A model generated the notes under the pieces. That model was not told the origin of the DNA. It worked only from the letters and a program-made list of their open reading frames with translations, and searched no databases. A program made the position numbers and the translations under genes. Source: Scytonematopsis contorta HA4267-MV1 (GTDB lineage: Bacteria > Cyanobacteriota > Cyanobacteriia > Cyanobacteriales > Nostocaceae). Taken from it: 64,000 nt of DNA. The stretch covers positions 1-64,000 of the forward strand of contig JAHHIC010000031.1 in assembly GCA_019359035.1 (NCBI GenBank), written 5' to 3'. This document shows, one piece after another, positions 50,339 to 60,750 of this stretch; within the stretch, counting starts at the first letter, position 1, and each line of letters begins with the position of its first letter.

Positions 50339-50539
50339 CAAGCCAGCCAGCCAGCCAGCCAGTGACTAAAGTCACTGTCTAAAAGCTGAAGTCCTCTAAA
50401 AGAGGACTAGATAATACATCAAAAACAAATATTTTACAAAATTTAAGATATTCCCAAAAATCTTATTTTTCATTAGTCCTCTTTAGAGGACTTTAGCTTT
50501 TAGACAGTGACTTTAGTCACTGGCTGGCTGGCTGGCTTG
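50339..50539. repeat. 201-bp MITE-like inverted repeat with GCCA tandem ends
   Basis: The left arm 50339-50408 and right arm 50475-50539 are inverted copies about 65-70 bases long, each with an inner palindrome GTGACTAAAGTCAC (left) and an AGTCCTCT...AGAGGACT hairpin. The outer ends are tandem CCAG units, five on the left and four (as CTGG) on the right. The 66-base centre is AT-rich and has no gene. It would form a very long hairpin. It has no transposase and no visible target duplication. Confidence 0.75.
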
Positions 50540-50634
50540 TGGCGTGCATGGTGTCTTAATATTTTATTTATAAACATCCTAGGAAGGGAACCAAAAAGCT
50601 AGCTATTATGTATGATTCGAGTTTGTCCACCGCA

Positions 50635-52227
50635 TTAGGGCTGAACTTTTTCACAATTGCGACGCTCCCAAGTAAAGGGAGTCTCCTGAGAAGGAGTTTC
50701 GCTAACAATATGCCGTATAACAGCGGCTAATTGTTCATATTTTGTTGCATCTAGAGTTTCGCACCGAACACCCAAGTCAACATTACAGGGGTTAAGTTGC
50801 TCTAATTTTTCTAATTCTTGAGCAAGATTGCGTTCTGCAACATATACTCCTCTTTTTTCAACAAATGATAGTGCTTTAGTTCTACTTGGGTTCACTAATA
50901 CAATACGTTCACTTCGTTTTTCATCAGAACGCGATCGCACTAGTGCATCGAGAGTAATAAATTCATATAGCAGTAATACTCTGAGTGCTTGTATCCCAAG
51001 TATTAAAGCAGTTATCGCTACACTGATGTTGATAATTTGGGGAAGATGATGTCGGTGCTTTAAAAGGTGTTGCCATTTTTTCTTAGGATTAAACCAAGCA
51101 AAGGGGGTTTGAAATGGACTTTGGCAAATTACTGGTAACCAACTAGCACAGGGGAAATCATACTCTAAACCCTGTAACTTATCTCCTGCTTGCCGAACTG
51201 CGGTGTAAAAAGACTCTCCATCTGCATAAGTTTCCAGAAAGTACTTCAAAAATTCTTGTGCGACTAAATCCGGTACAGATTCTCGCATCACAATCATTTG
51301 GGGAATGTGCAAAGAAGCTAGCTCGTAAGCTAGTCCCAATCCGTCACAGCAATTAAAAACAGCTAAACGAAGACCACGTGCAATAGCTGCTTTTAAGCTA
51401 TTCTTTAACTCAATAACCGTTAAACTATCAGTTTTATTAATATAAAATCGACCTTTTTCACCATCCAATTGGCTCGAACCATGTCCTGCAAAAAAAAGAA
51501 TATCCCAACCTTTTTTATCCCAAAGCAACTGGTCTAATTCTCGTCGCTGTGGTTCCACGATGAAGACCGTTTCTGCATAGGGTAATTTCTCTAAAATTTC
51601 CCGGTCTTTCTGAATATTAATTCCTTCGCTACTACCCAAAATTGCCAAAATTCTGACTTTGTGACGAGAGAAATTAGGTAACGGTTGACTTTGTTCAAAT
51701 TCCGGGGTACTTAAAGCCAGAATTGCTTTCTGATAGTCTTCAAAAAAATCCCATAGATGCCAAGGAAGCCGTCGTACTTGGTCTGATTCTGTTTCTAGAA
51801 TCACTTTAATTTCATCGCTTGGCAATAACCTCGTCCTTAATTTTTGTTCTACATAGCGAAATTGCTCAGATTTCAGCCAAGCATTAACTTTCTTTCGTAA
51901 TTCGACACATAAATAACTAAACTCAACAGTAGAGACATTAGTTACGTAATTTTCATCGGCTTCAATTTCTATATCACCTATATTAATTGATTTACCGATG
52001 TTTATTAATCGATGCCAATCTAAACTTGTATAAATAGATTGAGGAAGCAATTTATATAAAAGTTGCCACCGTTTGCAAAGCTCTAAAAGTTCTGGTGAGG
52101 GAGGTAAACTAGCGGTATACTGTGTTGGTAAAATAGTGGGATTATCATCCCATAATTGAACTGTTACACAAGGAAAGCCGTTTTTCAAATCACCATTTCC
52201 CAATTTAAATACAACTAACTTACTCAT
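50635..52227 (-). CDS. CHAT-domain caspase-like protease with a membrane segment
   Basis: A 530-residue protein. The CHAT peptidase core lies around residues 150-370, with the catalytic His in FFAGHGS near 249 and Cys in VFNCCDG near 292. After it, IINISVAITALILGIQALRV forms a single transmembrane segment near residue 395, followed by a 110-residue tail. CHAT proteases are cysteine peptidases of the caspase clade that cleave partner proteins upon signals. Being next to a kinase-phosphorelay operon and another CHAT gene hints at signalled proteolysis at the membrane. Start MSKLVVFKLGNGD is the only good one. Confidence 0.87.
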   Translation of the reverse strand: MSKLVVFKLGNGDLKNGFPCVTVQLWDDNPTILPTQYTASLPPSPELLELCKRWQLLYKLLPQSIYTSLDWHRLINIGKSINIGDIEIEADENYVTNVSTVEFSYLCVELRKKVNAWLKSEQFRYVEQKLRTRLLPSDEIKVILETESDQVRRLPWHLWDFFEDYQKAILALSTPEFEQSQPLPNFSRHKVRILAILGSSEGINIQKDREILEKLPYAETVFIVEPQRRELDQLLWDKKGWDILFFAGHGSSQLDGEKGRFYINKTDSLTVIELKNSLKAAIARGLRLAVFNCCDGLGLAYELASLHIPQMIVMRESVPDLVAQEFLKYFLETYADGESFYTAVRQAGDKLQGLEYDFPCASWLPVICQSPFQTPFAWFNPKKKWQHLLKHRHHLPQIINISVAITALILGIQALRVLLLYEFITLDALVRSRSDEKRSERIVLVNPSRTKALSFVEKRGVYVAERNLAQELEKLEQLNPCNVDLGVRCETLDATKYEQLAAVIRHIVSETPSQETPFTWERRNCEKVQP

Positions 52228-52598
52228 AGGCTAAACTACTGGCAAGTAATGATTTTTCACAGGAATTTTGGATGTTGTAAATCGTTGACTGTTGATTGTT
52301 AGCTATTGACTGTTGACTAGTAGAATTGGGATATCAATGTTAAACCTGTATGCAACCCCTAGACCATTTTTACTTTTCACGGGAAGTTTTAGAAGTCTTT
52401 AGACTCTGCTAGAAAACCTTCCCTTTAACTATTCCCAGCAAATGATTTTTAATGATAAAAAATCTTAATTAGGCTATGTTGTTTAAATACCGATTCCTTG
52501 CTCGTTGCTTACACTTATATAATTTAGGAGAGTTACCAAGCAAAGTCACTTAACTAAAGTTAGGTTATAAACTTCTTCTCTGTTTTTCTCACTTTTTC
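52228..52598. repeat. intergenic region with five imperfect heptamer repeats
   Basis: 52285-52319 holds five imperfect copies of TTGACTG (TTGACTG, TTGATTG, TTAGCTA, TTGACTG, TTGACTA), the short tandem repeat class abundant in Nostocales. No gene is seen in the remaining DNA. It separates the CHAT gene from the response regulator, both on the minus strand. Confidence 0.55.
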
Positions 52599-53231
52599 TT
52601 ACAACTTAACCATACCCCGTTTCAGAGCAAGCAATGCGGCCTGTGTTCGGTCATGAACTCCCAACTTGCCCAAAATATTATTAACATGAAATTTGACAGT
52701 ACCTTCGGTGATAAAAAGAGTACCACCAATCTCTTGATTATTCTTTCCCTTAGCTATTAAACGTAATACCTCAAGTTCACGGTCGCTCAATTCTGGGGAT
52801 TTCATCCGTTTCTCTAGTTGGGCTGCAACGGTAGGTGGAATGTAACTTTTACCACTAGCTACAGTGCGAATAGCTAGCAAAAGTTCATCAGGTTCAGCGT
52901 CCTTAAGTAAATAGCCTTTAGCTCCAGCCTGTAAACCACGGTAAATATTTTCGTCACCATCATAAGTTGTAAGTACGATTATATTTGCGTCGTCAAAGGC
53001 TGCACAAATAGTTGTAATAGCTGCTACTCCTCCAGTTACAGGCATACGTAAATCCATCAGGGTAACATCCGGTCGCTGTTGACGGAAAACTTCTATCGCC
53101 TCGCTCCCGTCCCCAGCTTGTCCAATGACTGCCATATCAGGCTCACGTTCTATCATAGCCACCAAACCTTGCCGCACAACAGGATGGTCATCGGCTATCA
53201 AAAGACGAATGATACTTGATTTACTGTTCAT
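52599..53231 (-). CDS. NarL/FixJ-type response regulator
   Basis: A 210-residue two-domain regulator from the ATG at 53231 (an upstream TTG at 53267 would add 12 residues). The receiver domain has the acidic pair in LLIADDHPVV, the phosphoacceptor Asp in VTLMDLRMP and the Lys in YLLKDAEP. The C-terminal LuxR HTH reads LSDRELEVLRLIAKGKNNQE then IGGTLFITEGTVKFHVNNIL. It lies 42 bases after a NarX-type histidine kinase gene, its probable partner. Phosphorylation would promote dimerisation and DNA binding. Its targets may include the nearby CHAT gene. Confidence 0.9.
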   Translation of the reverse strand: MNSKSSIIRLLIADDHPVVRQGLVAMIEREPDMAVIGQAGDGSEAIEVFRQQRPDVTLMDLRMPVTGGVAAITTICAAFDDANIIVLTTYDGDENIYRGLQAGAKGYLLKDAEPDELLLAIRTVASGKSYIPPTVAAQLEKRMKSPELSDRELEVLRLIAKGKNNQEIGGTLFITEGTVKFHVNNILGKLGVHDRTQAALLALKRGMVKL

Positions 53232-53273
53232 AAATCTATTCCCAGCCCTCAGTTTAAGTGGTATCAATGTTTT

Positions 53274-54698
53274 TCAAGAAAAAGACACTAGAACTACTGT
53301 ACCCTGTCCTGGTTGGCTCTCAATAATTAATTGTGCGCCAATGCTCGTGCATCGTTCTCTGATTCCCAGGATACCAAAACCATCACTTAAAGATACACTA
53401 TTAATTGCAAACCCCCGTCCATTATCTTTGACGCACAAAATACACCGCGTCGGTTCATAACGAAGTTCAACCTGAATATGGCTTGCTTCAGCATGTTTAA
53501 TGGCATTGGTTAGCGCTTCCTGCCCAATTCTTAACAAATGATTTTCTACTTTTGAAGGCAGGCAACGTGCTGTACCTACCATGTAACAATCAATCTGTGT
53601 ATTCGGTACTGATGACATTTGGGTAACAATGCTGTTCAATGCGCTATATAAATCGGTATTTGTTAGTAACTGTGAGCGCAAAGCTTCCACTGAACGACGG
53701 GCCTCAGCAAGTCCCGTTTTTGAGAGTTCACGAGCTTGATTCATATGTACTGTTGCAGCAGTCACATCTTGTGCAATTACTCGTGAGGCAGCTGCTAAAT
53801 GTACGGCAATACCCGTGAAAGCTTGTGCTAATGTATCATGTATTTCCCTAGCTATACGGTTACGCTCTTCCAAAATCGATGCAATCTCAGCCTGTTTGCG
53901 TTCGCTAATATCCTGTCCAAAACAAATTACTTTACCATTCGTCAGCCTTGTATTTGCCCAGGAAGTATCTAAATAACTACCATCCCGAATTTTGACTGTG
54001 AAATCTTGCCATTTTCCAGTCCCACCTAAGATATGTTCTAAAGCTAAAGCACGATATTCTGGGTCTGGAAAGCATTCAGCCAAAGAATCGATGCTTTTGA
54101 ATTCTTCGATTTTCCAACCTAAGACATTTTCTAACTCTTGGTTAACTAATTGAACTTGGTCTTTTTCATCATAAACAGCAACCATCACAGGGATATGGTC
54201 AAAGACTTTTTGCAGAATTTCTTGTTGTTGCCTTAAAGCCTCTTCTACCCGCTTACGTTCTTCAACTTCCTGAGAAAGTAGCGCATTTTGCTGTAAAATT
54301 TGCTTATTAAGTTTAGTAATACGTACTTGATTTTCAACACGAGCTAACACTTCTTGTGGTTCAAAAGGTTTGCTGATGTAGTCTACTCCACCCAGAGAAA
54401 ATGCTTTGACTTTATCAAAAACTTCATTTAAAGAACTGATAAAGACTACCGGAATGTCCTTAGTTTTTTCACAGGTTTTTAGCTTTTGGCAAACTTCATA
54501 ACCATCCATTTCTGGCATCATAATGTCTAGCAAAATTAAGTCTGGCAAGGTTGAATCAATAGACCTCAAAGCCATTTTACCGCTTGGTGCTGGGCGAACT
54601 TTATAACCATGCTCTGACAAAATTCTACTTAAAAGATTTAAATTGTGAGGATTATCATCAACAATTAAAATGTTAAAAACACTTTGTATATCATTCAT
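53274..54698 (-). CDS. receiver-PAS-histidine kinase (NarX/HisKA_3 type)
   Basis: A 474-residue soluble hybrid. Residues 8-125 are a receiver (VFNILIVDDNPHNLNLLSRI, phosphosite Asp in LILLDIMMPEMDGYE). A coiled-coil linker follows, then a PAS domain near 165-270, a HisKA_3 dimerisation domain with the phospho-His in NRIAREIHDTLAQAFTGIAV and an ATPase domain with LRIGQEALTNAIKHAEA and VKDNGRGFAI. It would take phosphate from the upstream giant kinase on its receiver and phosphorylate the NarL-type regulator encoded next. Its start overlaps the end of the giant kinase gene by eight bases, so translation is coupled. Confidence 0.9.
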   Translation of the reverse strand: MNDIQSVFNILIVDDNPHNLNLLSRILSEHGYKVRPAPSGKMALRSIDSTLPDLILLDIMMPEMDGYEVCQKLKTCEKTKDIPVVFISSLNEVFDKVKAFSLGGVDYISKPFEPQEVLARVENQVRITKLNKQILQQNALLSQEVEERKRVEEALRQQQEILQKVFDHIPVMVAVYDEKDQVQLVNQELENVLGWKIEEFKSIDSLAECFPDPEYRALALEHILGGTGKWQDFTVKIRDGSYLDTSWANTRLTNGKVICFGQDISERKQAEIASILEERNRIAREIHDTLAQAFTGIAVHLAAASRVIAQDVTAATVHMNQARELSKTGLAEARRSVEALRSQLLTNTDLYSALNSIVTQMSSVPNTQIDCYMVGTARCLPSKVENHLLRIGQEALTNAIKHAEASHIQVELRYEPTRCILCVKDNGRGFAINSVSLSDGFGILGIRERCTSIGAQLIIESQPGQGTVVLVSFS

Positions 54699-57600
54699 TT
54701 TGATTCGCCCAAGGTTGTATTAAGTCTAACAACTGCTCGTACCGAAAATTGTTAACCATTACGGTAAGAGCTTGGGCTAGGGGTTCATTTAACAGACTTA
54801 TTTGAGCAATACAGGTTTGAATTAATTCTACATCAAGATTGACGATACAAACGTGAAGTTGGCTAATTAACTCAGGGGGTAAAGTTGCGATAGCATCACT
54901 TGTCAGAGCATCTGCTGGATTTTTGCTTTGTGTTGTAGCAAGGTCTTCATAAATAAAGCGTACACCCATATGAAAGTGTAAAGCCTCCAATATATCTTCT
55001 TCTTTAAAGGGTTTGTAAATAAAGTCATTACAACCAGCAGCAAGAATATGATTTTGCTTATCCTCCAAAACACTAGCGGTTAAAGCTATGATTATCGTGT
55101 CTTGGCTTTTTTGGGTAGCACGAATACTTCTGGTTGCTTCTATTCCATCCACCACAGGCATTCGTATATCCATAAATATTAAGTGTGGTTGCCATTCCTC
55201 CCAAATAGCGATGGCTATAAAACCATTGCTAGCTTGCTGCACTTCAAAACCCAAAGGTGAAAGCAGCTTAATTATCAGTTGGCAATTATCGCTATTATCA
55301 TCTACCACTAAAATGCGGTAACGTGGTTGACCAGGTTCGATTCCAAGTACACGTCGGGTTGGTTGGTTGATTTTAACCTGTCCAGGTTCAACAACAGAAT
55401 TAACTGGGATATTAAATTTAAAAATAGTACCGCTCTCCAATTTAGAGCTAACAGTTATTTCACCTCCCATCAATTGTATGAAGGAGCGTGCAATTACTAA
55501 CCCTAATCCGGTTCCTTCCTGGGATTGTTGACCTGTTTTAGTTTGCACAAAAGCCTCAAAGAGCTTATTTAGCTCATCATCGGCAATGCCAATACCAGTA
55601 TCTTCAACTTCAAAATAAAGATTTGTCGCTCGTGTTTCAGTGTCAATAAATGAGTTCAAGTGCGTACAACGAAATCTTGCAGATACAGTTCCTTTGGGAG
55701 TGAACTTAATTGCATTAGAAATCAAATTAATTAAGACTTGACGCAGCTTAACCTCATCAGTTCGCACATATTGTGGTATATCTGAAGTTCCCTCAAATAG
55801 TAATTGCAACTTCTTATTATCAGCTTTTAATTGAAACATATCTTTCAAATCGTTCAAGAGACGATGCAAATCACAAAAAGTTTCATTAAGAGTAGTACGT
55901 CCTGCTTCAATTTTAGATAAATCTAATACTTGGTTAATTAAAGTAAGTAAATGTTCCCCACTACGGCTAATAATATTAAGATTTTCTTTATGCTCTACAG
56001 GTATGTGGGCAGAGCGACTTATTAATTGAGAAAAACCAAGAATTGCATTAAGAGGGGTTCGCAATTCATGACTCATATTAGCCAAAAAAGCACTTTTAGC
56101 TTTATTTGCAGCCTGTGCTTTATTGGTCGCTTCTGCTAACTCAGCGGTGCGTTGTTCCACACGAAGTTCTAACATCCGGCTATAATCTTCTAGTTGGTTA
56201 TAAAGATTAGCATTTTCAATCGAAATTGCAGCTTGTGAAGATAATAGATTTAAGACTTGCGAGTGTTCCGGTGTAAAAGCCCCAATTGTGAGATTATTTT
56301 CTAAATATAAAATTCCTATTAATTTGCCTTGGTTAATCAGTGGAGCACACAAAACAGATTTACTTTTATATTGTTTAAAATAAGGTTCTTTAATAAAATT
56401 ATCATCACAACTAGCATTATTCAAAACTACACTTTCTTTAGTGCGAATAACATAGCTAATGATTGATAAAGGTAGGTTATTTTTTAGAGGAATAGATTTT
56501 AAAACTTCTGTATTACTTGTTTTGCTACTTCCATTAGAAGCCACCTCACCTGAAGCTTGAATTATCCATTCTCCAGATTTTTGCAAAATCAAAAAACCTT
56601 TTTGTGCCCCAGCATTCTCAATTAATATTTTCATCAGGGAAGCCAGTAATTTTTCCAGCACAATTTCTCCAGAAATCGCTTGGCTTGCTTTCATTACTGC
56701 AGCTAAATCCAAAGCTTCGGCTGAGCTACTACCAGTTGTAGTAATAGGATTTTTTGTGTGCGTATCTGTAGTGCGAATAGCTCTGGGTAATTGAGTTATT
56801 AACTGTGGATATTTTGTTGACAAATCTGCAACTTTTGCTTTAGCTCCCCAACGTCCATAGCAATAGTGTGCTTCTCTCATATAAGTTTGAGCGAATTTCT
56901 CTCTACCTCTCGCTAGATAAAACTTTGCTGCTAATTCATAAGCTAAAGCTTCTTCTTGGATAAATTCGTTATTTCTTGCTCCTTGAATAGCTTGCTCATA
57001 AAATTCCTCAGCTTCCACAATTTTGCCCAAAACTCGTGCTTTTTCAGCTTCCACTAAATCATACTTGTGCTGAAAATTAATTGGGATAATATCAGCCCAT
57101 TTCTGTATCTGTTTCTGATTATTTATTACCTTTAACAAAATGTCTTCTTGCTCAGTTTTATTGCTAGTATGTAAATATACTTCTAGTTGAACTAAAGAAT
57201 CGTAGAAATAGAAAAGAGATACACTCAAATGCCCAACTGCACCCTCTAAATATCGCTCGGCAGAAAGAGAATTTTTTACTGCTTGAGAAAAATCTCCAAA
57301 TAAATAACAAAGAATTAACTTATGGATATAAAAGTAGTAAAGCCCAAATATATCGTTTGCAGCTAAATGAACGGATAGTGATTTTTCTTCGCTATATGCT
57401 TCACCTTCTAAACAACAGTAATTTTCAGTTTGTCCTAATAAGTTAATGACTGTTTGTAGAGAAATTTGATTCCAAGTCAAGGTTGCTTCTTGCTTTAAGC
57501 TAGCTATTGCGCGACTGTAACAAGTCATCTCCCGTTCTAAATCTGTTAGTTCTCGACCACAAAAGAAGGAAATTTGACATATTTGTAATGCAGCATAGCT

Positions 57601-60600
57601 CGCATATTCAAAATCTCCATTTTCTATACCACTTTCATAACTTTTTTGGAAAAGTAGTAATATTTCTTTGACCTGATATCTTCCATGAATTAAGGCTAAT
57701 CCAGCAACCTGAAATGTCGTTTTACATTCAAGTTCTTTAGCACTAAATTTTTCCACTATATTTAAAGCTAGCTGACCTAAGTTATAAGCTAATTCAGTGT
57801 CATTAACGAATCGATTTAAAATTATTCCATACAAAGCATAACCAAAACCAGAGAAGAGAGAATTACCATATTTAAGAGACAAATTAACCTGTTCGCATAC
57901 AATCAGCGGAAAAATTCCAGGTATGGCTATATAAGCAGAAGCAGCTATACTTGATAAAATACGCATCGCTGCTATATTTTTTGCATTTGTCATCAATGGT
58001 AGATTGCTCAATTCTTCTATATTTTTCTCTTGGAAAAAAGCCTTTGTCTTCTCAACTTGTTGATGAATATCCAGTTGAATTGGTGACTTTGGCAAATTCA
58101 CTCCCAATAGTTCTAATACTTGTAGCCCTATCTCAATTGCTTCTATTTGTCTAGTTTGTGCTGCACAGGTTTGGATTTTAATTTCATAAACTTTTACTTG
58201 GTCTAAAATGTTTTTAGTATGTTCAAGAAAAACAGTTATCCATTTTTCCATCGCATCAAAATCTCCGCACAAGTACGAAACTTCTACGATTTCTTGATGC
58301 AGAGCTAAAGTTAAGTCGTACTCAAATTCCCAGCTATGAATTGACAAAAATTCTATTCCTATAATTAAATACTTTAGCGCAGCGTTATAAGCTGTTGCCG
58401 TTTTAGCTTTTTTGCCGGCTATCAAATTTAGTCTCGCTATTTTCAAACGTTCTTCTTGGTCGGTTACAGACTTAATACTATAATTGAGGTGGTCAACAAT
58501 TTCAAATAGATTTTCTGTTAAAGTTTCACTCGTAGTTTTCTGGAATAAGTTACGACCAATTTGTAAATGAAGCACTTGCTTTTGATTATAGTCAATTAAA
58601 GTATAAGCAGCTTGTTGAATTCGGTCATGTAGGAATTTATATTCTTGAATTAACAGTTGTTCATTTAATTCTGAGATAGGTATAATTAAACCTGATTGAA
58701 CTGCTATAACTAAGTCACAATAGATTGTTACAGGTTCTTTTTCACAGATTATAGAGAGGGTCTCTAAATCAAAATTAGCTCCGACACAGGCTGCTAAACA
58801 AAGAATTTCTTGTGTAGATTCAGGTAGTTTTTTGACTTTATTAATCATCAATTCTACTACATTATCTGTTATACCTTTTGCTTCAATTTGAGCAATATTG
58901 TACTTCCATTTATGATTGTTTAAATTAAAAACAAGTAAGTTATCGGCATGTAGAATTCTAAGAAATTCATTAACAAAAAAAGGATTTCCAAGGGTTTTAC
59001 GTAGTACCAGTTTTGCCAAGGGTTTGACTAAAGCTGTATCAGTGTGCAGTGTTTCTGCAATCAATTGATTAATCGGTTCTAATTTTAAAGGTGCTAATGT
59101 AATTTGGTTAATTGTTATCCCTTCTTGAGTTAGTTTCTCAAGCATCATCATTAGAGGATGAGTTTGGTTAACTTCCGAGTCGCGGTATGCCCCAATCAAA
59201 AATAAGTATCGTGTCTCATTATCCGTTATCATCAATTCAATTAATTTGAGAGTTGCAGAATCTACCCATTGCAAATCATCTAGAAAGATAACCAAAGGAT
59301 GCTCTTTTTCACAAAATACTCTAATAAAGTTTTGAAAAACTCGATTAAAACGATTTTGAGATTCGGTTCCTCTTAATTCCGCAACGAGTGGCTGTTTACC
59401 AGTAATTAATTCTACCTCAGGGATAACATCAATAATTACCTGGGTGTTGTTACCTAATGCGACTAAAATTTTTTCTCGCCATTTTTGCAGAGAAGCTTCA
59501 GTCTCAGTTAATAATTGTCGCACTAATCCAGCAAAAGCATTGACTACAGATGAGTAGGGAATATCGCGCTGAAACTGGTTAGATTTACCGGAGATAAAAT
59601 AACCCCGTTTTTGAATAATTGGTTTATAAATTTCCTGTACTAGTACTGTTTTACCAATGCCTGAGTAACCAGCCACAAGTATGAATTCGCTATGCTGGGA
59701 GTAGGGAGTGGGGAGTGGGGAGTGGGGATTTGGGGGGGAAGAGGCAGTCCAAGATTTTTCTGTAGCGACTCGTTCAAATGCAGCAAGTAAAGTTTGAACT
59801 TCAGCTTCTCGTCCATATAATTTTTGTGGAATTTGGAATTTATCAGAAATATCTTTATTACCTAAGGCAAATTCTAGAATAATTCCTGATGCTTCTCCTG
59901 ATTTTTCTCCTAATGTTTCTAAGTGCGTTAAACATTCTTCTAAATCTGCTTTGATTCCCCAAACACTTTGATATCGTTCTTCAGCATTTTTTGCCATCAA
60001 CTTCATGATAATGCGAGAAATAATTTCTGGAATTTCTATGTTCAATTCATGGGGTAAAACAGGCTGTTTAGCAATATGACAATGTACCAGTTCCAAAACA
60101 TCTATGGTCACATAAGGTAATTGCCCAGTCAGCAATTCATAGAAAGTGACACCAAGCGAGTAAAAATCACTGCGATAATCCAGAAAACGGTTCATCCTCC
60201 CCGTTTGCTCTGGTGACATATAAGCTAAACTACCTTCTAATACATTTGGATGTTTAAAACTGGGATTTGTACGGCTAAATTTGGTCGAAATTCCAAAATC
60301 AATAATTTTAATAATCCCTGTTTCTGGATTCAGGACTATATTACCTGGATTAATATCTTTATGAATGATATTTGCAGCATGAATATCACCTAAAATTTCC
60401 GTTATTTTGATAGCAAGACGGAGAAATTCCTTCAAAGGCATGGGAGAATATCCTCCCTGAGGTAGCTGCATTAATTTATCTAATGACTCCCCACCAAAAT
60501 CTTCTAGAATTATCACCAGGGTTCTTTGATATTCCTGTAATTCGTAAGCCTTAATTATTCCTTTTACATTCAAAGAACAGGTGATTTCGTATTCCTGTTT

Positions 60601-60750
60601 GTAGCGCGTGATTTCTACAGGTGTGGGATAGTCTTGCTTAAGTACTTTGAGGATTACAGACGTACTATCGTTTTTTGTGCCACGATACACAAGGGAATTA
60701 GCGCTTTCGTAGATTTTGCTCTGAACGGCAATATTCTCTAGAGAAATCAT
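54691..60750 (-). CDS. giant Ser/Thr kinase-AAA ATPase-GAF-histidine kinase-receiver protein
   Basis: From the ATG at 60750 (TAGGAGC ribosome site) this is 2019 residues. The order is: Ser/Thr kinase 10-265 (HKDINPGN, IIDFGIS); AAA_16 ATPase with Walker A VAGYSGIGKTVL near 360 and LVIFLDDLQWVDSA; a long TPR-like helical middle of about 900 residues; GAF near 1390-1550; histidine kinase with phospho-His in ANMSHELRTPLNAILGF near 1563; ATPase lobe with GTGLGLVIARSF; receiver with phosphosite in LIFMDIRMPVVDG; and a C-terminal helical tail. Such HstK-type proteins are typical of filamentous cyanobacteria and link Ser/Thr and His signalling. A GGGAGTG repeat at 59704-59728 codes an in-frame Pro-rich linker before the ATPase. 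Confidence 0.9.
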   Translation of the reverse strand: MISLENIAVQSKIYESANSLVYRGTKNDSTSVILKVLKQDYPTPVEITRYKQEYEITCSLNVKGIIKAYELQEYQRTLVIILEDFGGESLDKLMQLPQGGYSPMPLKEFLRLAIKITEILGDIHAANIIHKDINPGNIVLNPETGIIKIIDFGISTKFSRTNPSFKHPNVLEGSLAYMSPEQTGRMNRFLDYRSDFYSLGVTFYELLTGQLPYVTIDVLELVHCHIAKQPVLPHELNIEIPEIISRIIMKLMAKNAEERYQSVWGIKADLEECLTHLETLGEKSGEASGIILEFALGNKDISDKFQIPQKLYGREAEVQTLLAAFERVATEKSWTASSPPNPHSPLPTPYSQHSEFILVAGYSGIGKTVLVQEIYKPIIQKRGYFISGKSNQFQRDIPYSSVVNAFAGLVRQLLTETEASLQKWREKILVALGNNTQVIIDVIPEVELITGKQPLVAELRGTESQNRFNRVFQNFIRVFCEKEHPLVIFLDDLQWVDSATLKLIELMITDNETRYLFLIGAYRDSEVNQTHPLMMMLEKLTQEGITINQITLAPLKLEPINQLIAETLHTDTALVKPLAKLVLRKTLGNPFFVNEFLRILHADNLLVFNLNNHKWKYNIAQIEAKGITDNVVELMINKVKKLPESTQEILCLAACVGANFDLETLSIICEKEPVTIYCDLVIAVQSGLIIPISELNEQLLIQEYKFLHDRIQQAAYTLIDYNQKQVLHLQIGRNLFQKTTSETLTENLFEIVDHLNYSIKSVTDQEERLKIARLNLIAGKKAKTATAYNAALKYLIIGIEFLSIHSWEFEYDLTLALHQEIVEVSYLCGDFDAMEKWITVFLEHTKNILDQVKVYEIKIQTCAAQTRQIEAIEIGLQVLELLGVNLPKSPIQLDIHQQVEKTKAFFQEKNIEELSNLPLMTNAKNIAAMRILSSIAASAYIAIPGIFPLIVCEQVNLSLKYGNSLFSGFGYALYGIILNRFVNDTELAYNLGQLALNIVEKFSAKELECKTTFQVAGLALIHGRYQVKEILLLFQKSYESGIENGDFEYASYAALQICQISFFCGRELTDLEREMTCYSRAIASLKQEATLTWNQISLQTVINLLGQTENYCCLEGEAYSEEKSLSVHLAANDIFGLYYFYIHKLILCYLFGDFSQAVKNSLSAERYLEGAVGHLSVSLFYFYDSLVQLEVYLHTSNKTEQEDILLKVINNQKQIQKWADIIPINFQHKYDLVEAEKARVLGKIVEAEEFYEQAIQGARNNEFIQEEALAYELAAKFYLARGREKFAQTYMREAHYCYGRWGAKAKVADLSTKYPQLITQLPRAIRTTDTHTKNPITTTGSSSAEALDLAAVMKASQAISGEIVLEKLLASLMKILIENAGAQKGFLILQKSGEWIIQASGEVASNGSSKTSNTEVLKSIPLKNNLPLSIISYVIRTKESVVLNNASCDDNFIKEPYFKQYKSKSVLCAPLINQGKLIGILYLENNLTIGAFTPEHSQVLNLLSSQAAISIENANLYNQLEDYSRMLELRVEQRTAELAEATNKAQAANKAKSAFLANMSHELRTPLNAILGFSQLISRSAHIPVEHKENLNIISRSGEHLLTLINQVLDLSKIEAGRTTLNETFCDLHRLLNDLKDMFQLKADNKKLQLLFEGTSDIPQYVRTDEVKLRQVLINLISNAIKFTPKGTVSARFRCTHLNSFIDTETRATNLYFEVEDTGIGIADDELNKLFEAFVQTKTGQQSQEGTGLGLVIARSFIQLMGGEITVSSKLESGTIFKFNIPVNSVVEPGQVKINQPTRRVLGIEPGQPRYRILVVDDNSDNCQLIIKLLSPLGFEVQQASNGFIAIAIWEEWQPHLIFMDIRMPVVDGIEATRSIRATQKSQDTIIIALTASVLEDKQNHILAAGCNDFIYKPFKEEDILEALHFHMGVRFIYEDLATTQSKNPADALTSDAIATLPPELISQLHVCIVNLDVELIQTCIAQISLLNEPLAQALTVMVNNFRYEQLLDLIQPWANQNE
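59704..59728. repeat. coding heptamer tandem repeat
   Basis: GGGAGTG is repeated three times perfectly and followed by a partial copy and a run of seven G at 59732-59738, inside the giant kinase gene. On the coding strand it encodes NPHSPLPTPYS, a flexible linker between the kinase domain and the ATPase. Such heptamers are common in Nostocales intergenic DNA but rarer within genes. Confidence 0.7.

Noticed and set aside
50339-50540. CRISPR array
   Set aside because: The short CCAG units are directly adjacent without spacers, and the longer arms are inverted, not direct, repeats. No cas genes are present.
52285-52319. Operator array for the CHAT gene
   Set aside because: The heptamers match the general Nostocales tandem repeat type, are imperfect and lie close to the CHAT start only by chance as far as can be told.
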